Part shown: in pieces, positions 1-8,829 of the stretch
Position numbering within the stretch: the first letter of the stretch is position 1
How the letters are laid out: each line of letters begins with the position of its first letter
Source: Streptomyces sp. ISL-100
Lineage (GTDB): Bacteria > Actinomycetota > Actinomycetes > Streptomycetales > Streptomycetaceae
Length of the DNA: 64,000 nt
Assembly (NCBI RefSeq): GCF_018614615.1
Contig: NZ_JAGGOK010000025.1
Coordinates: 1 to 64,000, forward strand
Reading direction: 5' to 3'
Program-made: the position numbers and the translations under genes
Notes under the pieces: generated by a model
Databases searched by the model: none
Told to the model about the DNA's origin: nothing
The model's input: only the letters and a program-made list of their open reading frames with translations

Positions 1-177
1 CGCGCCGTGGCGTCTCCTCGGACGCCGAACGTTCGGGTACTGCGTTGTTCCTTCGGGCTTGTTGCGTTCGGCGCCCTGCGGGGAGCGCCCCGGCACGTCC
101 CCTCCTGGCACCGTGTTTCGCGTCGCGGGGCTGGGGTCGTCGAGTGCCCCTGTCGGGTGGGCGGGGGCGTCCGTCAT
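1..177 (-). CDS. Start of an unidentified gene of the polysaccharide operon (runs off left edge)
   Basis: Read on the minus strand, an ATG at 177-175 opens a frame without stops to the window edge. It begins MTDAPAHPTGALDDPSP and continues for 59 codons, rich in Pro, Gly and Arg with no hydrophobic segment yet. The ATG overlaps the stop of the O-antigen-ligase-like gene by the 4-base ATGA pattern used elsewhere in this operon, which supports it as a real gene. The visible part looks like a disordered cytoplasmic N-terminus. Function cannot be told from this fragment; neighbours suggest a role in polysaccharide assembly or export (inference). Confidence 0.6.
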   Translation of the reverse strand, partial: MTDAPAHPTGALDDPSPATRNTVPGGDVPGRSPQGAERNKPEGTTQYPNVRRPRRRHGA

Positions 178-1490
178 GCCCTCTCCTCGGACGGCGCCAG
201 GGCCCACCACGCGGCCAGGCCCAGGATGATTCCGGTGAGGACGGTCGAGGGGCCGCCGATGTCGGCGTAGAGGAAGTCGACCGTCTGCCAGGTTGCGAGG
301 CCTACTGCCGCCAGGCCGCAGTCCGCTGCTGTTGTGGAGGATTTGGTCAGTCTGCGTAGAGCCGCCAGGAGGATCGCCGCCCAGCCGGCCAGGAATGCGG
401 TGAGGCCGATCAGGCCCTGTTCGCTGAGGATCAGGAGATACATGTTGTGCGGGGAGAGCAGGGCTTGTTTGTGGAAGGTCTGGCCCGCTCCCGCGGTGTC
501 GCTGCCTGAGGAGAGAGCGATCGACGCGTGAGCGTCACGGTGGGCGGGGAAGCCCTTGATGCCTACTCCGGTGGCGGGGCGCTCCTGCCACATGCTCACC
601 GCGGCGGTCCACATCGTGTAGCGGTCGGTGACCGAACGGTCGGGCGCTTCGGTCACCTCCGTGATGCTGGTGAGGCGTTTGGAGATCATCTCGGAGCCGA
701 TGCCGAAGCCGCCTACGAGGATGACCGAGGCTGCTGTGAGGGTGGTCAGGGCTCGTACTGCCTGGCGCCGGCCCGTGAGGAAGATCATGGCAAAGGCTGC
801 GGCGAGGGTGGCGATCCAGGCTCCTCGGCTGAAGGAGAGCGCCAGGGGGATGGTCAGCGCTGCTGCTGTGGCGATCGCGCAGGGGCGCAGGCATGGGTGA
901 GCGTTCTCGGGTGGGCGCAGTGCGAGGGCCAGGGCCGCCAGGAGGCCGTAGGAGACCACCGTGGCCATTCCCATGACGTCGGTGGCGCCGAAGGTGCCTA
1001 CTGCTCTGATGTCCTCGCCCATGTACGACGCGCCTGTGTTGGTCGCGTACTGGTAGACCCCTGTGGCTCCTTGGGTTACGGCGAGGGCGATCAGCGCTGT
1101 GGTGATGATGCGGAAGTGGTTGGGGGTGCGGAGGAGGAGGACCACCGCTGTGGGGACCAGGACGAAGACCTGGAGGTAGCGGACGAATCCGGTGAGGGCG
1201 GCTGTGGGGTCCGTGGCTGTTGCCGTCGCCACGGCGATGGCAACGGCGGGCAGGCCCAGGACCAGCGCGGCGGCGGGGGTCAGTGGGCGTCGGCGTCTGT
1301 GCAGCACCTGGGCGAGGGCTGTGAGCACCAGGGCGCAGGAGGCGAGGTCCGCCGGTGTGACGTTCGCGGAGGTGTCTGCTCCTGCGGTTTGGATCGGCGC
1401 TGCCAGCAGCAGCACCGTCGCGATCAGGGGCAGGAGGGGCAGTCGGTCGACGCGCAGGTGCGGTAGCGGTGTGGTCCACACGGCCGTCAT
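174..1490 (-). CDS. O-antigen ligase/polymerase-like membrane protein
   Basis: A 438-residue polytopic membrane protein with roughly ten to twelve hydrophobic segments, and a large non-membrane loop near residues 270-360 that holds the ATGVGIKGF and SPHNMYLLILSEQGLIG stretches. A periplasm-facing loop with an H-N-x-Y/L pattern followed by SEQGLIGL is typical of the Wzy/WaaL O-antigen ligase superfamily, which polymerises or transfers lipid-linked glycans outside the membrane. I chose ATG 1490 (MTAVWTTPLP) because it lies 2 bases after the stop of the upstream sugar transferase; an earlier in-frame start at 1544 would overlap it by over 50 bases. It belongs to a tight minus-strand operon with a glycosyltransferase and a priming transferase. 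Whether it ligates or polymerises is not decidable here. Confidence 0.8.
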   Translation of the reverse strand: MTAVWTTPLPHLRVDRLPLLPLIATVLLLAAPIQTAGADTSANVTPADLASCALVLTALAQVLHRRRRPLTPAAALVLGLPAVAIAVATATATDPTAALTGFVRYLQVFVLVPTAVVLLLRTPNHFRIITTALIALAVTQGATGVYQYATNTGASYMGEDIRAVGTFGATDVMGMATVVSYGLLAALALALRPPENAHPCLRPCAIATAAALTIPLALSFSRGAWIATLAAAFAMIFLTGRRQAVRALTTLTAASVILVGGFGIGSEMISKRLTSITEVTEAPDRSVTDRYTMWTAAVSMWQERPATGVGIKGFPAHRDAHASIALSSGSDTAGAGQTFHKQALLSPHNMYLLILSEQGLIGLTAFLAGWAAILLAALRRLTKSSTTAADCGLAAVGLATWQTVDFLYADIGGPSTVLTGIILGLAAWWALAPSEERA

Positions 1491-1492
1491 GC

Positions 1493-2935
1493 TCAGCTGC
1501 CTCCGAGCCGGAACAGGGAAGCGGCGGTGCGCATGAGGATGCACACGTCCTGCCAGAGCGACCAGGTCTCGATGTAGAGGTTGTCGAAGCGGGCGCGGTC
1601 CTCGATCGAGGTGTCGCCGCGCAGTCCGTTCACCTGGGCCAGGCCGGTGATGCCCACGGGCATGCGGTGGCGGGCCTGGTAGCCGGGGTAGGCGTGGCTG
1701 AATTTCGACACGAAGTACGGGCGTTCCGGGCGGGGGCCCACCAGGCTCATGTCGCCGCGCAGGACGTTCCAGAGCTGGGGAAGTTCGTCCAGAGACGTAC
1801 GGCGGAGGATGTTGCCCGTGGCGCTCATACGGCGGTCCATGGCCACGCTCCAGCGCGTGGCGGACTCGTGCTCGTCGGCCGGGCTGAGCGTACGGAATTT
1901 GAGCAGCGTGAAGGGGCGGCCGTCGCGGCCGATGCGCTCCTGGCGGAAGATGACGCCGGGCCCGTCGGAGAGACGTACGGCCAGGGCGCAGGCCGCCATC
2001 ACCGGCGCTGCCGCGAGCAGGGCCACCACGGCGACAAAGGCGTCCATCGCTCTCTTGGCCGCGTGTGCCACTGGTCTGTGGAGTCGGGTGTGGAGCGGTT
2101 GTACGGCGAAACCCCAGAGGTGGTCGGGGTGGTGCGGCGGGGTATGGCCGTCCACCCGCCAGAGGCGGCAGTCGTGCTCAGTGAGGAGCGCGACGAGCGC
2201 TGTCGCGTCGGGGACCTGCTCGGGCGGGTGGGTGAAGACGGCGTGGCGTACGGAGTTCTGGATGACCGCGCGGCTGACGTCCTCAAGGGTGGCGAGGACA
2301 GGGAGTGTTTCGGTACGGGTGGCGTCCGTGGGTGAGGCGTCGATTCTGCCGACCGGGCGCAGTCCGTACTCGGGCCGGTCGTGCAGGGCCGCCGTGACCT
2401 GCTGGGCCACCGGGTTGTGGCCGACGATCAGTGCCGTCTGCGGGCGGCGGGCCGCCGTCCTTCGGCGGGTCCGGTAGACCAGGGCGCGGGAGGTACAGGT
2501 GAGGGTTGTCTGTGTGGCGGTCGCGAGGGCGATCGTTGCATAGGTGACTGTGTGCTCCGGGGCGTACGCGTCGAGGGCCTCTGCTGTGGCGTACCACTGG
2601 ATCAGGGCGAGGACGAGGAGTGGGGGGAGTTCGGTCAGCGCTGACGGGGACAGACGTGCGCCGTAAAGGCCGCGGTACGTGTGCAGCGCCAGCATGAGTG
2701 TCGCGAGCGGGGCGAACACCATGGCCGGCCACGGCATCAGGGCCAGGGTGAGCGCCAACGCGAGGGCATCGGCGGCAAGGAGGCCCGCGACGGGGCCGCG
2801 CCGGCGGATGCTCCGTGGGGCGAGGGGTACGGGGCGGCGGCCGGTGGCGGTGCGTGGCGGGTGGACGGATGGAGCCGTGAGCGGTACGGCCGTGGCCTGG
2901 GCGGTGTTGGGCGCGAACGCACTCTCCGTCGTCAT
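1493..2935 (-). CDS. Polyprenyl glycosylphosphotransferase (priming sugar transferase)
   Basis: A 480-residue WcaJ/CpsE-type enzyme that transfers a sugar-1-phosphate to undecaprenyl phosphate and so starts a surface polysaccharide. The N-terminal half has four predicted membrane segments and a CoA-binding-like region (ALIVGHNPVAQQVTAAL). The C-terminal half has the bacterial sugar transferase signature: a membrane segment, then IFRQERIGRDGRPF, LKFRTL, RRTSLDELPQLWNVL, MSLVGPRPE and a Pro-Gly-rich end. The ATG at 2935 overlaps the stop of the upstream glycosyltransferase (ATGA), which fixes the start and indicates translational coupling. The donor sugar cannot be predicted from sequence alone. 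Confidence 0.92.
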   Translation of the reverse strand: MTTESAFAPNTAQATAVPLTAPSVHPPRTATGRRPVPLAPRSIRRRGPVAGLLAADALALALTLALMPWPAMVFAPLATLMLALHTYRGLYGARLSPSALTELPPLLVLALIQWYATAEALDAYAPEHTVTYATIALATATQTTLTCTSRALVYRTRRRTAARRPQTALIVGHNPVAQQVTAALHDRPEYGLRPVGRIDASPTDATRTETLPVLATLEDVSRAVIQNSVRHAVFTHPPEQVPDATALVALLTEHDCRLWRVDGHTPPHHPDHLWGFAVQPLHTRLHRPVAHAAKRAMDAFVAVVALLAAAPVMAACALAVRLSDGPGVIFRQERIGRDGRPFTLLKFRTLSPADEHESATRWSVAMDRRMSATGNILRRTSLDELPQLWNVLRGDMSLVGPRPERPYFVSKFSHAYPGYQARHRMPVGITGLAQVNGLRGDTSIEDRARFDNLYIETWSLWQDVCILMRTAASLFRLGGS

Positions 2936-4113
2936 CGCTCGGTGCCCCTCCTCGTCATGGGTCGGTGCAGGCTGAGAAGTTCCCGATAGAGGCCACAGAC
3001 AGCTGCGGCGGTATCCCGTACGTCGCGGGTCGACCGGGTGTGGCTTTGCGCCGCACGGCCCAGGGCGTCCCGGAGACCGGGGTTGTTCAGCAGCTGGGTG
3101 AGCGCCGCCCCCAGGGCCGCCGGGTCCTCGGGCGGTACGAGGCAGTGGGCTTCGTGGCCGGGCGGCAGGCTCTCTCTGGCTCCGGCGACGTCGGTGAGCA
3201 CGACCGGCCTGCCGCAGGCCATGGCTTCGAGCGGAGCAAGGGCCATGCCTTCCCAGCGGGACGGGAGGACCACGATGTCGGCCGCGTGGAACCAGGGGCG
3301 GGGGTCGCGGATCGCGCCGGCGAAGAGCACGCCCGGGGGCGGGTTCGACATCAGCCGGTCGCGGTCCGGGCCGTCGCCGACCAGGACCAGCGTGGCGCCG
3401 GGTACCGCCGGGGCGACCTGTTGCCAGGCCCGCAGCAGAATGTCCTGGCCCTTCTGGCGGCACAGGCGGCCTACGCAGAGCACCAGCGGGGTTCCGGCGG
3501 CCATCCCGGTCAGCAGGGGCAGGGCGGCGCGGGCGGGGGCCCGGCTCGCGCCTTCGTCGGGGCGGAAGTGGCGGAGGTCGATGCCGTTGCGGATCACCGA
3601 CCAGCGGGCGGCGATGCCGGCCTCCTCGCCTGTTTTGCGTTCGGTCTCGCTGACGCACAGGGTCCTTGAGCTCCAACGGGTCCCGTACTGCTCCCATTTG
3701 AGGGCGAGTGCCGCCTCGCGGCCCTGAACGGCTTCGAAGGACCAGGCGTGCGGCTGGAACACCGTCGGCACCCGGCCGCGTACGGCAAGCCTGCCCGCGA
3801 GCCCGGCCTTGGCGCTGTGGGCGTGCACGACATGAGGGCGGCTCTGGCGGATCAGCCTTGCCGCGGTCATGACTTCGCCGGCCAGGGTGGGACCGGGAGC
3901 GCGTACGGCAGGCCAGGTGTGTACGTACGCTCCCGCCTCGGCAGCCTCAGTGGCCAGCGCTCCGCCCGGCGGGCAGGCGACAACGGTTCGAAGGCCCTCG
4001 CGCGTCTGCGCTCTGACGAGATCGGTGACAACGCGCGCGACTCCCCCTTCCACCGGTTGAACAAGGTGAAAAACCGTCAGTTGGCTCTGCCCGGCCCAAC
4101 TTCTTTGCAGCAC
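2932..4113 (-). CDS. Family 4 glycosyltransferase (GT-B fold)
   Basis: A 393-residue retaining GT4 enzyme. The N-terminal LVQPVEGGVARVVTDL is the acceptor-domain opening, and VVHAHSAKAGLAGR is the familiar HxH(S)xKA pattern. The C-terminal donor domain has LVLCVGRLCRQKGQDILLRA, VLVGDGPDRDRL and the E-x7-E motif in PSRWEGMALAPLEAMACG. Start choice: an ATG-type start exists 19 codons upstream, but the GTG at 4113-4111 has AGGAG six bases before it and gives the expected N-terminus (VLQRSWAGQSQLTVFHLVQ), so I prefer it. It is the first gene of the operon, with a 4-base overlap into the priming transferase. It probably adds the second sugar to the lipid-linked intermediate (inference). Confidence 0.9.
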   Translation of the reverse strand: MLQRSWAGQSQLTVFHLVQPVEGGVARVVTDLVRAQTREGLRTVVACPPGGALATEAAEAGAYVHTWPAVRAPGPTLAGEVMTAARLIRQSRPHVVHAHSAKAGLAGRLAVRGRVPTVFQPHAWSFEAVQGREAALALKWEQYGTRWSSRTLCVSETERKTGEEAGIAARWSVIRNGIDLRHFRPDEGASRAPARAALPLLTGMAAGTPLVLCVGRLCRQKGQDILLRAWQQVAPAVPGATLVLVGDGPDRDRLMSNPPPGVLFAGAIRDPRPWFHAADIVVLPSRWEGMALAPLEAMACGRPVVLTDVAGARESLPPGHEAHCLVPPEDPAALGAALTQLLNNPGLRDALGRAAQSHTRSTRDVRDTAAAVCGLYRELLSLHRPMTRRGTER

Positions 4114-4372
4114 GTGCGGCTCCTGACCGAGAAAGCAACCGCGGATTTCGGCTGTGAAACAACGCGACAAAAGCAGGAGTGAATTTTGTCAGACAGCCAG
4201 TTGGAAAATCACGCTTGGACTCGCCTATTGGGCCGTTTGGAGCCTTTGCGACGGGGCAGTCCTTCGGCGGCATTGACTTGCATGACGGGCCTTCTCCGCT
4301 TTTGCGGAAATAACCCATCGGGTGATCGCGCCGCAGAATTACTCTCCGGTAATTCGCTGCTGGCCTCAGGCC

Positions 4373-4687
4373 CTAGGCGACGTCGCTGAGGCCCACCAGA
4401 CGCAGCAGCATCAGCAGGTCCTGGCGGGCGCCGCACAGCCGCAGCCGGCAGCCGGCCCTGCGGGCGGTGAGCCGCAGGCGGGCCAGGGCCTCGACGGCGG
4501 TGAGATCCGGGTGGGTCAGACCGGTGACGTCACAGATGACCTCGGTGGCCCCGGAGTCGTACAGCAGGTTGTCGAGTTCGTCGCACAGACGAGGGACGTC
4601 GGCAGGGTTCACCCGGCCGACGACGACGAGAACGGTCGGCATCGTGGCATCCACATCAGGGAGACCGGGGCCACGGGCGTAACTCAT
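4373..4687 (-). CDS. STAS-domain protein (anti-sigma-factor antagonist-like)
   Basis: A 104-residue protein that is essentially one STAS domain: VLVVVGRVNPADVPRLCDEL, VICDVTGLTHPDLTAVEALARL and LRLCGARQDLLMLLRLVGL follow the SpoIIAA fold. In SpoIIAA-type antagonists a Ser or Thr after the D-x-S/T position is phosphorylated by a partner kinase. Here the equivalent region is DVTGLTHPDLTAVEAL, so Thr residues could serve, but the canonical Ser is not clear. No kinase or phosphatase partner lies next to it. The start is uncertain: a second Met (residue 16) would remove the disordered beginning MSYARGPGLPDVDAT. Confidence 0.75.
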   Translation of the reverse strand: MSYARGPGLPDVDATMPTVLVVVGRVNPADVPRLCDELDNLLYDSGATEVICDVTGLTHPDLTAVEALARLRLTARRAGCRLRLCGARQDLLMLLRLVGLSDVA

Positions 4688-4701
4688 CGGTGGACGACGT
4701 G

Positions 4702-4735
4702 ACGAGAAGAGCGGGACCGGTCCCGCTCTTCTCGT
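4702..4735. terminator. Perfect 17-bp palindromic hairpin after deoA
   Basis: Positions 4702-4718 and 4719-4735 are exact reverse complements, centred on GGGACC|GGTCCC. The hairpin lies just past the 3' end of the thymidine phosphorylase gene, so it most likely ends the nucleoside operon. There is no U-tract, as is usual for Streptomyces terminators. Confidence 0.8.
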
Positions 4736-4750
4736 TCACGTCCTTACGTG

Positions 4751-6028
4751 TCAGGCGATACGGCCCAGCACGATCGGGTTCGGGGTGAACTCGGTGCCAT
4801 CGGGGGCCGTGAGGACCCCGCCGTTCAGTGCTTCGAGGGCGTACTCGAACTTCTCCGGGGTGTCCGTGTGCAGGGTCATCAGGCGCTGGCCCGCGGTGAC
4901 CTTGTCGCCCGGCTTGGCGTGGAGTTCGATGCCCGCGCCCGCCTGGACCTGGTCCTCCTTGCGCGCGCGGCCGGCGCCGAGGCGCCAGGCGGCGACGCCC
5001 ACGGCGTACGCGTCGAGGGTGGTGAGGACGCCGGACTCCGAGGCGTGGACCACGTGCTGCTCGCGGGCGACCGGGAGGGCCGCGTCCGGGTCGCCGCCCT
5101 GGGCCGCGATCATGCGGCGCCAGACGTCCATCGCGGAGCCGTCGGCGAGTGCCTTGGCCGGGTCGGCGTCCTTCAGGCCGGCCGCGTCGAGCATCTCGCG
5201 GGCGAGCGCCAGGGTGAGCTCGACGACGTCGGACGGGCCGCCGCCGGCGAGGACCTCGACCGACTCGCGGACTTCGAGGGCGTTGCCCGCGGTGAGGCCC
5301 AGCGGGGTGGCCATGTCGGTGAGCAGGGCCACCGTGCGTACGCCGTGGTCGGTGCCCAGGCCGACCATGGTGGCGGCGAGCTCGCGGGCGTCCTCGATGT
5401 TCTTCATGAAGGCCCCGGAGCCGACCTTCACGTCCAGGACGAGCGAGCCCGTACCCTCGGCGATCTTCTTCGACATGATGGAGGAGGCGATCAGGGGGAT
5501 CGCCTCGACCGTGCCGGTGACGTCCCGGAGTGCGTACAGCTTCTTGTCGGCCGGGGCCAGGCCGTCGCCCGCCGCGCAGATGACCGCGCCGGTGGATTCG
5601 AGGACGTTCAGCATCTCCTCGTTGGAGAGCAGCGCGCGCCAGCCGGGGATCGACTCCAGCTTGTCGAGCGTGCCGCCGGTGTGGCCAAGGCCCCGGCCCG
5701 AGAGCTGCGGCACGGCCGCGCCGCAGGCGGCGACCAGGGGTGCCAGGGGCAGCGTGATCTTGTCGCCCACACCGCCGGTGGAGTGCTTGTCGGCGGTGGG
5801 GCGAGAGAGCTGGGCGAAGTTCATGCGCTCGCCCGAGTTGATCATCGCTGCGGTCCAGCGGGCGATCTCAACACGGTTCATGCCGTTGAGCAGGATCGCC
5901 ATCGCGAGCGCTGACATCTGCTCGTCGGCGACCTCACCGCGCGTGTAGGCGTCGATGACCCAGTCGATCTGCTCGGGGCTCAGTTCGCCCTTGTCGCGCT
6001 TGGTCCGGATGACGGAGATGACGTCCAT
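4751..6028 (-). CDS. deoA: Thymidine phosphorylase
   Basis: A 425-residue enzyme that splits thymidine or deoxyuridine with phosphate into the base and deoxyribose-1-phosphate. The family signature SGRGLGHTGGTLDKLE is present, as are KHSTGGVGDK (phosphate/pyrimidine site), DVKVGSGAFM and the C-terminal pyrimidine phosphorylase domain (KPGDKVTAGQRLMTLHTD). Length is normal for the family. It sits 4 bases after the cytidine deaminase gene at the end of the nucleoside ABC transporter operon, so imported pyrimidine nucleosides can be deaminated and then phosphorolysed. The perfect hairpin at 4702-4735 follows it. Confidence 0.97.
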   Translation of the reverse strand: MDVISVIRTKRDKGELSPEQIDWVIDAYTRGEVADEQMSALAMAILLNGMNRVEIARWTAAMINSGERMNFAQLSRPTADKHSTGGVGDKITLPLAPLVAACGAAVPQLSGRGLGHTGGTLDKLESIPGWRALLSNEEMLNVLESTGAVICAAGDGLAPADKKLYALRDVTGTVEAIPLIASSIMSKKIAEGTGSLVLDVKVGSGAFMKNIEDARELAATMVGLGTDHGVRTVALLTDMATPLGLTAGNALEVRESVEVLAGGGPSDVVELTLALAREMLDAAGLKDADPAKALADGSAMDVWRRMIAAQGGDPDAALPVAREQHVVHASESGVLTTLDAYAVGVAAWRLGAGRARKEDQVQAGAGIELHAKPGDKVTAGQRLMTLHTDTPEKFEYALEALNGGVLTAPDGTEFTPNPIVLGRIA

Positions 6029-6032
6029 GGGG

Positions 6033-6458
6033 TTATCGGGTTCCTTCCGGGGTGCCGGGCGCCAGGCGCTGGGGGCCGAAGGCGTCGGGGAGCATGTCGG
6101 CGAGCGTGCGGATGCCGGCCGATGTGTCGAGCAGAAGCGTGGGGCCCCCGAATTCGTACAGCAGCTGGCGGCAGCGGCCGCACGGCATCAGGTTCTCGCC
6201 CCGGCCGTCGACGCAGGTGAAGTGCGTCAGGCGGCCGCCACCGGTCGCGTTGAGCTGCGAGACGAGGCCGCATTCGGCGCAGAGGGAGAGGCCGTACGAG
6301 GCGTTCTCCACGTTGCAGCCGGTGACGATGCGGCCGGTGTCGACGAAGGCCGCGGCGCCGACCGGGAAGCCCGAATACGGGGCGTACGCACGGGACATGG
6401 CCTCGCGCGCCGCCTCCCGCAGGGCTTCCCAGTCGGCTGGAACCGCGGCGTCCGTCAT
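6033..6458 (-). CDS. cdd: Cytidine deaminase
   Basis: A 141-residue homotetrameric-type enzyme converting cytidine and deoxycytidine to uridine and deoxyuridine. The zinc site is visible: Cys and catalytic Glu in NASYGLSLCAECG (C-A-E) and two Cys in LMPCGRCRQLL (P-C-x-x-C). The substrate-binding FPVGAA and N-V-E-N-A motifs are intact. Its ATG overlaps the stop of the upstream permease (ATGA), and deoA follows 4 bases later, so the three are translationally linked in a pyrimidine nucleoside uptake and breakdown operon. Confidence 0.97.
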   Translation of the reverse strand: MTDAAVPADWEALREAAREAMSRAYAPYSGFPVGAAAFVDTGRIVTGCNVENASYGLSLCAECGLVSQLNATGGGRLTHFTCVDGRGENLMPCGRCRQLLYEFGGPTLLLDTSAGIRTLADMLPDAFGPQRLAPGTPEGTR

Positions 6459-7717
6459 TTGCCCTGGCCCTTCCGGTACGGCATGCCGTTCGCCTTGGGC
6501 ATGCGCAGCCGCTGCGCGGAGAGCGCCAGGACGAGCAGCGTAGTGATGTACGGCGCGGCGTCCACGAACTGGCTCGGGACCTCGTCGGTGAGCGCGTACC
6601 AGGCGAAGAGGAGCACGGCGGCCACGGCGGAGATCGCCGCGGGCAGGTACTTCTTCTTGTACACCTGCCAGAACACGACGAGCAGCAGCAGGATCGCCAG
6701 CAGGAGCAGCATCGCGTGGACGTTCTCGGCGCCGCCGCGCAGCTTGAGGCTGTCGGTGAAGCCGAAGAGGCCCGCGCCGAGCGCCATTCCGCCCGGCATC
6801 CAGTTGCCGAAGATCATCGCGGCGAGACCGATGTAGCCGCGGCCGCCGGTCTGGCCCTCCTGGTAGATGCCGGTCGCGACGATGGCGAGGAAGGCGCCCG
6901 CGAGGCCGGCCAGGCCGCCGGAGACGACGACGGCGATGTACTTGTACTTGTAGACGTTCACGCCGAGGGACTCCGCGGCCATCGGGTTCTCACCGCAGGA
7001 GCGCAACCGCAGGCCGAACGCCGTACGCCACAGGATCCAGATGGTCGCCGGGATCAGGAGCAGCGCGAAGATGGTCAGCAGGGAGAGGTTCGTGAGCAGA
7101 CCGCCGAGGACGCCGGCGACGTCCGAGATGAAGAACCAGTGTTTGCCCTGGATGTCCTGTAGCCAGTCGGACAGCCCTGGGATGGTGACCTTGGTGATCT
7201 CGTCGATGCGCGGGGACTGCTTGGAGGAGCCGCCCTCGACCTTGTCGAAGGTGAAGTTCGAGAGATAGCGGGTGGCGCCCACGGCCAGGATGTTGATGGC
7301 CACACCGGAGACGATGTGGTTCACGCCGAAGGTGACCGTGATGATCGCGTGCAGCAGACCGCCGATCGCGCCGCCGAGGATGCCGAAGGCGACACCCGTC
7401 CACGGGCCCCACTGGTAGCCGGCGTACGCGCCGAACCAGGTTCCCAGGATCATCATGCCTTCGAGGCCGATGTTGACGACGCCCGCGCGCTCGGCCCACA
7501 GGCCGCCGAGACCGGCGAGGCCGATCGGGATGGCGAGCTGGAGCGCGCCGGAGACCTGGCCGACCGAGGTCAGGTCGTCGGCGCCACTGATGATGCGGAC
7601 CAGCGAGACCAGGGCGAGACCGCCCGCGATGATCAGCAGGACGACGGGTACGGACAGTTTGCGGCGGGCGCTCTTCTTCGGCGCCGCGCTCACGGCGGAG
7701 ACAGTGCTGGTACTCAT
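6455..7717 (-). CDS. Nucleoside ABC transporter permease (second permease)
   Basis: A 420-residue inner-membrane permease of the branched-chain amino acid/nucleoside (BPD_transp_2) family, like NupQ/YufQ. It has about ten membrane helices. The family motifs GLWAERAGVVNIGLEGMM and VNHIVSGVAIN near the N-terminal third are followed by the EAA-like loop FGLRLRSCGENPMAAESLGV, which contacts the ATPase. It is longer than usual because of an N-terminal basic tail (KKSARRKL) and two extra C-terminal helices. Its ATG overlaps the stop of the first permease by one base (TAATG), and its own stop overlaps cdd by four. Confidence 0.93.
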   Translation of the reverse strand: MSTSTVSAVSAAPKKSARRKLSVPVVLLIIAGGLALVSLVRIISGADDLTSVGQVSGALQLAIPIGLAGLGGLWAERAGVVNIGLEGMMILGTWFGAYAGYQWGPWTGVAFGILGGAIGGLLHAIITVTFGVNHIVSGVAINILAVGATRYLSNFTFDKVEGGSSKQSPRIDEITKVTIPGLSDWLQDIQGKHWFFISDVAGVLGGLLTNLSLLTIFALLLIPATIWILWRTAFGLRLRSCGENPMAAESLGVNVYKYKYIAVVVSGGLAGLAGAFLAIVATGIYQEGQTGGRGYIGLAAMIFGNWMPGGMALGAGLFGFTDSLKLRGGAENVHAMLLLLAILLLLVVFWQVYKKKYLPAAISAVAAVLLFAWYALTDEVPSQFVDAAPYITTLLVLALSAQRLRMPKANGMPYRKGQGK

Positions 7718-8829
7718 TACGCCGCCACCTCCTCACGGTTCTTGCGGGCGGCTGCGGCGAGCTCCTCGCCCACCTTCTGCTGCTGGCGGCGGAGCCCGTA
7801 GCGGCGGACGAGTTCGTAACTGACGACGACCGCGATCACGATCAGGCCCTGCATGATCGTGGCGATCTCCTTCTCGTAGCCGTACTGGTCGAGCGCGGCG
7901 GACGCCTTGTCCAGGAACGCGATCAGCAGTGCGCTGAAGAAGATGCCGACCGGGTTGTTGCGGCCGAGCAGGGCGATGGTGATGCCCGTGAAGCCGATTC
8001 CGGTCGGGAAGCTGAGGCTGTACGTGTGGGTGTCGCCCAGCAGCGTCGGCATACCGGCGAGACCGGCGACGCCGCCCGAGATCAGCATCGCGGTGAGGAT
8101 CATCTTCTTGGCGTCGACACCGGAGGCCGCCGCGGCGCTCTCGCTGGCGCCGGTGGCGCGCAGGTCGAAGCCGAAGCGGGTGCGGTTGAGGATGAACCAG
8201 TAGACGACGCCGAGTGCGAAGGCGACGAACGTGAAGCCGTAGATCTCGCCGCCGTCACCCATGCTGACGCTCGGGAACCAGCCGGACTCCGCGATCTCAC
8301 CCGTGGTGAGGTCGTTGGAACCCGGGAGCTGCACACCGAAGTTGTCGGTGAGGATGAGCCAGGCGATGAGGCTGGTGGCGATCGCGTTGAGCATGATCGT
8401 GGAGACGACCTCGCTCACCCCGCGCAGCGTCTTGAGCACACCCGCGATACCGGCCCAGAAGGCACCGGTCAGCATCGCGACGATCACGATCAACGCGATG
8501 TGCAGCGGACCCGGCAGCTCGACGGCGGCCCCGGCCAGGGCCGCCATCATCGCGGCGAGCCGGTACTGGCCGTCGACGCCGATGTTGAACAGGTTCATCC
8601 GGAAGCCGATGGCTACGGCGAGCGCCGCCAGGTAGTACGTGCCGGCCTGGTTCAGGATGAGCACCTGGATGTCGGCGTACTGCGCGCTCTCGACCATCAG
8701 CGTGTACGGCTCGAACGGGTCGCGGCCCGAGGCGAGCAGCACCACCGAGGTGAGCGCGATGGCGACGACCAGCGCGAGCACTGGGCCGGCGAGGCCCAGA
8801 ATCAGCCGGTCCTTGTCGAATTTCTTCAT
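7717..8829 (-). CDS. Nucleoside ABC transporter permease (first permease)
   Basis: A 370-residue BPD_transp_2 permease, NupP/YufP-like, forming a heterodimer with the neighbouring permease. After a short KKFDKDR cytoplasmic start it has a membrane anchor, then YYLAALAVAIGFRMNLFNIGVDGQY and VSEVVSTIMLNAIA (family hallmarks), and the ATPase-contact loop FGFDLRATGASESAAAASGV. The ATG at 8829 overlaps the stop of the ATPase gene by one base (TGATG), which fixes the start. The C-terminal tail is charged and Ala-rich. The substrate class (nucleosides) is inferred from family and operon partners. Confidence 0.93.
   Translation of the reverse strand: MKKFDKDRLILGLAGPVLALVVAIALTSVVLLASGRDPFEPYTLMVESAQYADIQVLILNQAGTYYLAALAVAIGFRMNLFNIGVDGQYRLAAMMAALAGAAVELPGPLHIALIVIVAMLTGAFWAGIAGVLKTLRGVSEVVSTIMLNAIATSLIAWLILTDNFGVQLPGSNDLTTGEIAESGWFPSVSMGDGGEIYGFTFVAFALGVVYWFILNRTRFGFDLRATGASESAAAASGVDAKKMILTAMLISGGVAGLAGMPTLLGDTHTYSLSFPTGIGFTGITIALLGRNNPVGIFFSALLIAFLDKASAALDQYGYEKEIATIMQGLIVIAVVVSYELVRRYGLRRQQQKVGEELAAAARKNREEVAA

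Noticed and set aside
1493..3697. N-terminal extension of the sugar transferase to 734 residues
   Set aside because: The extra 254 residues are antisense-like Pro/Arg text lying inside the GT4 gene; ATG 2935 with ATGA overlap is the better start.
4702..4735. Perfect palindrome as a regulator operator of the STAS gene
   Set aside because: Length and position after deoA fit a terminator better; similar hairpins end several other units in this window.
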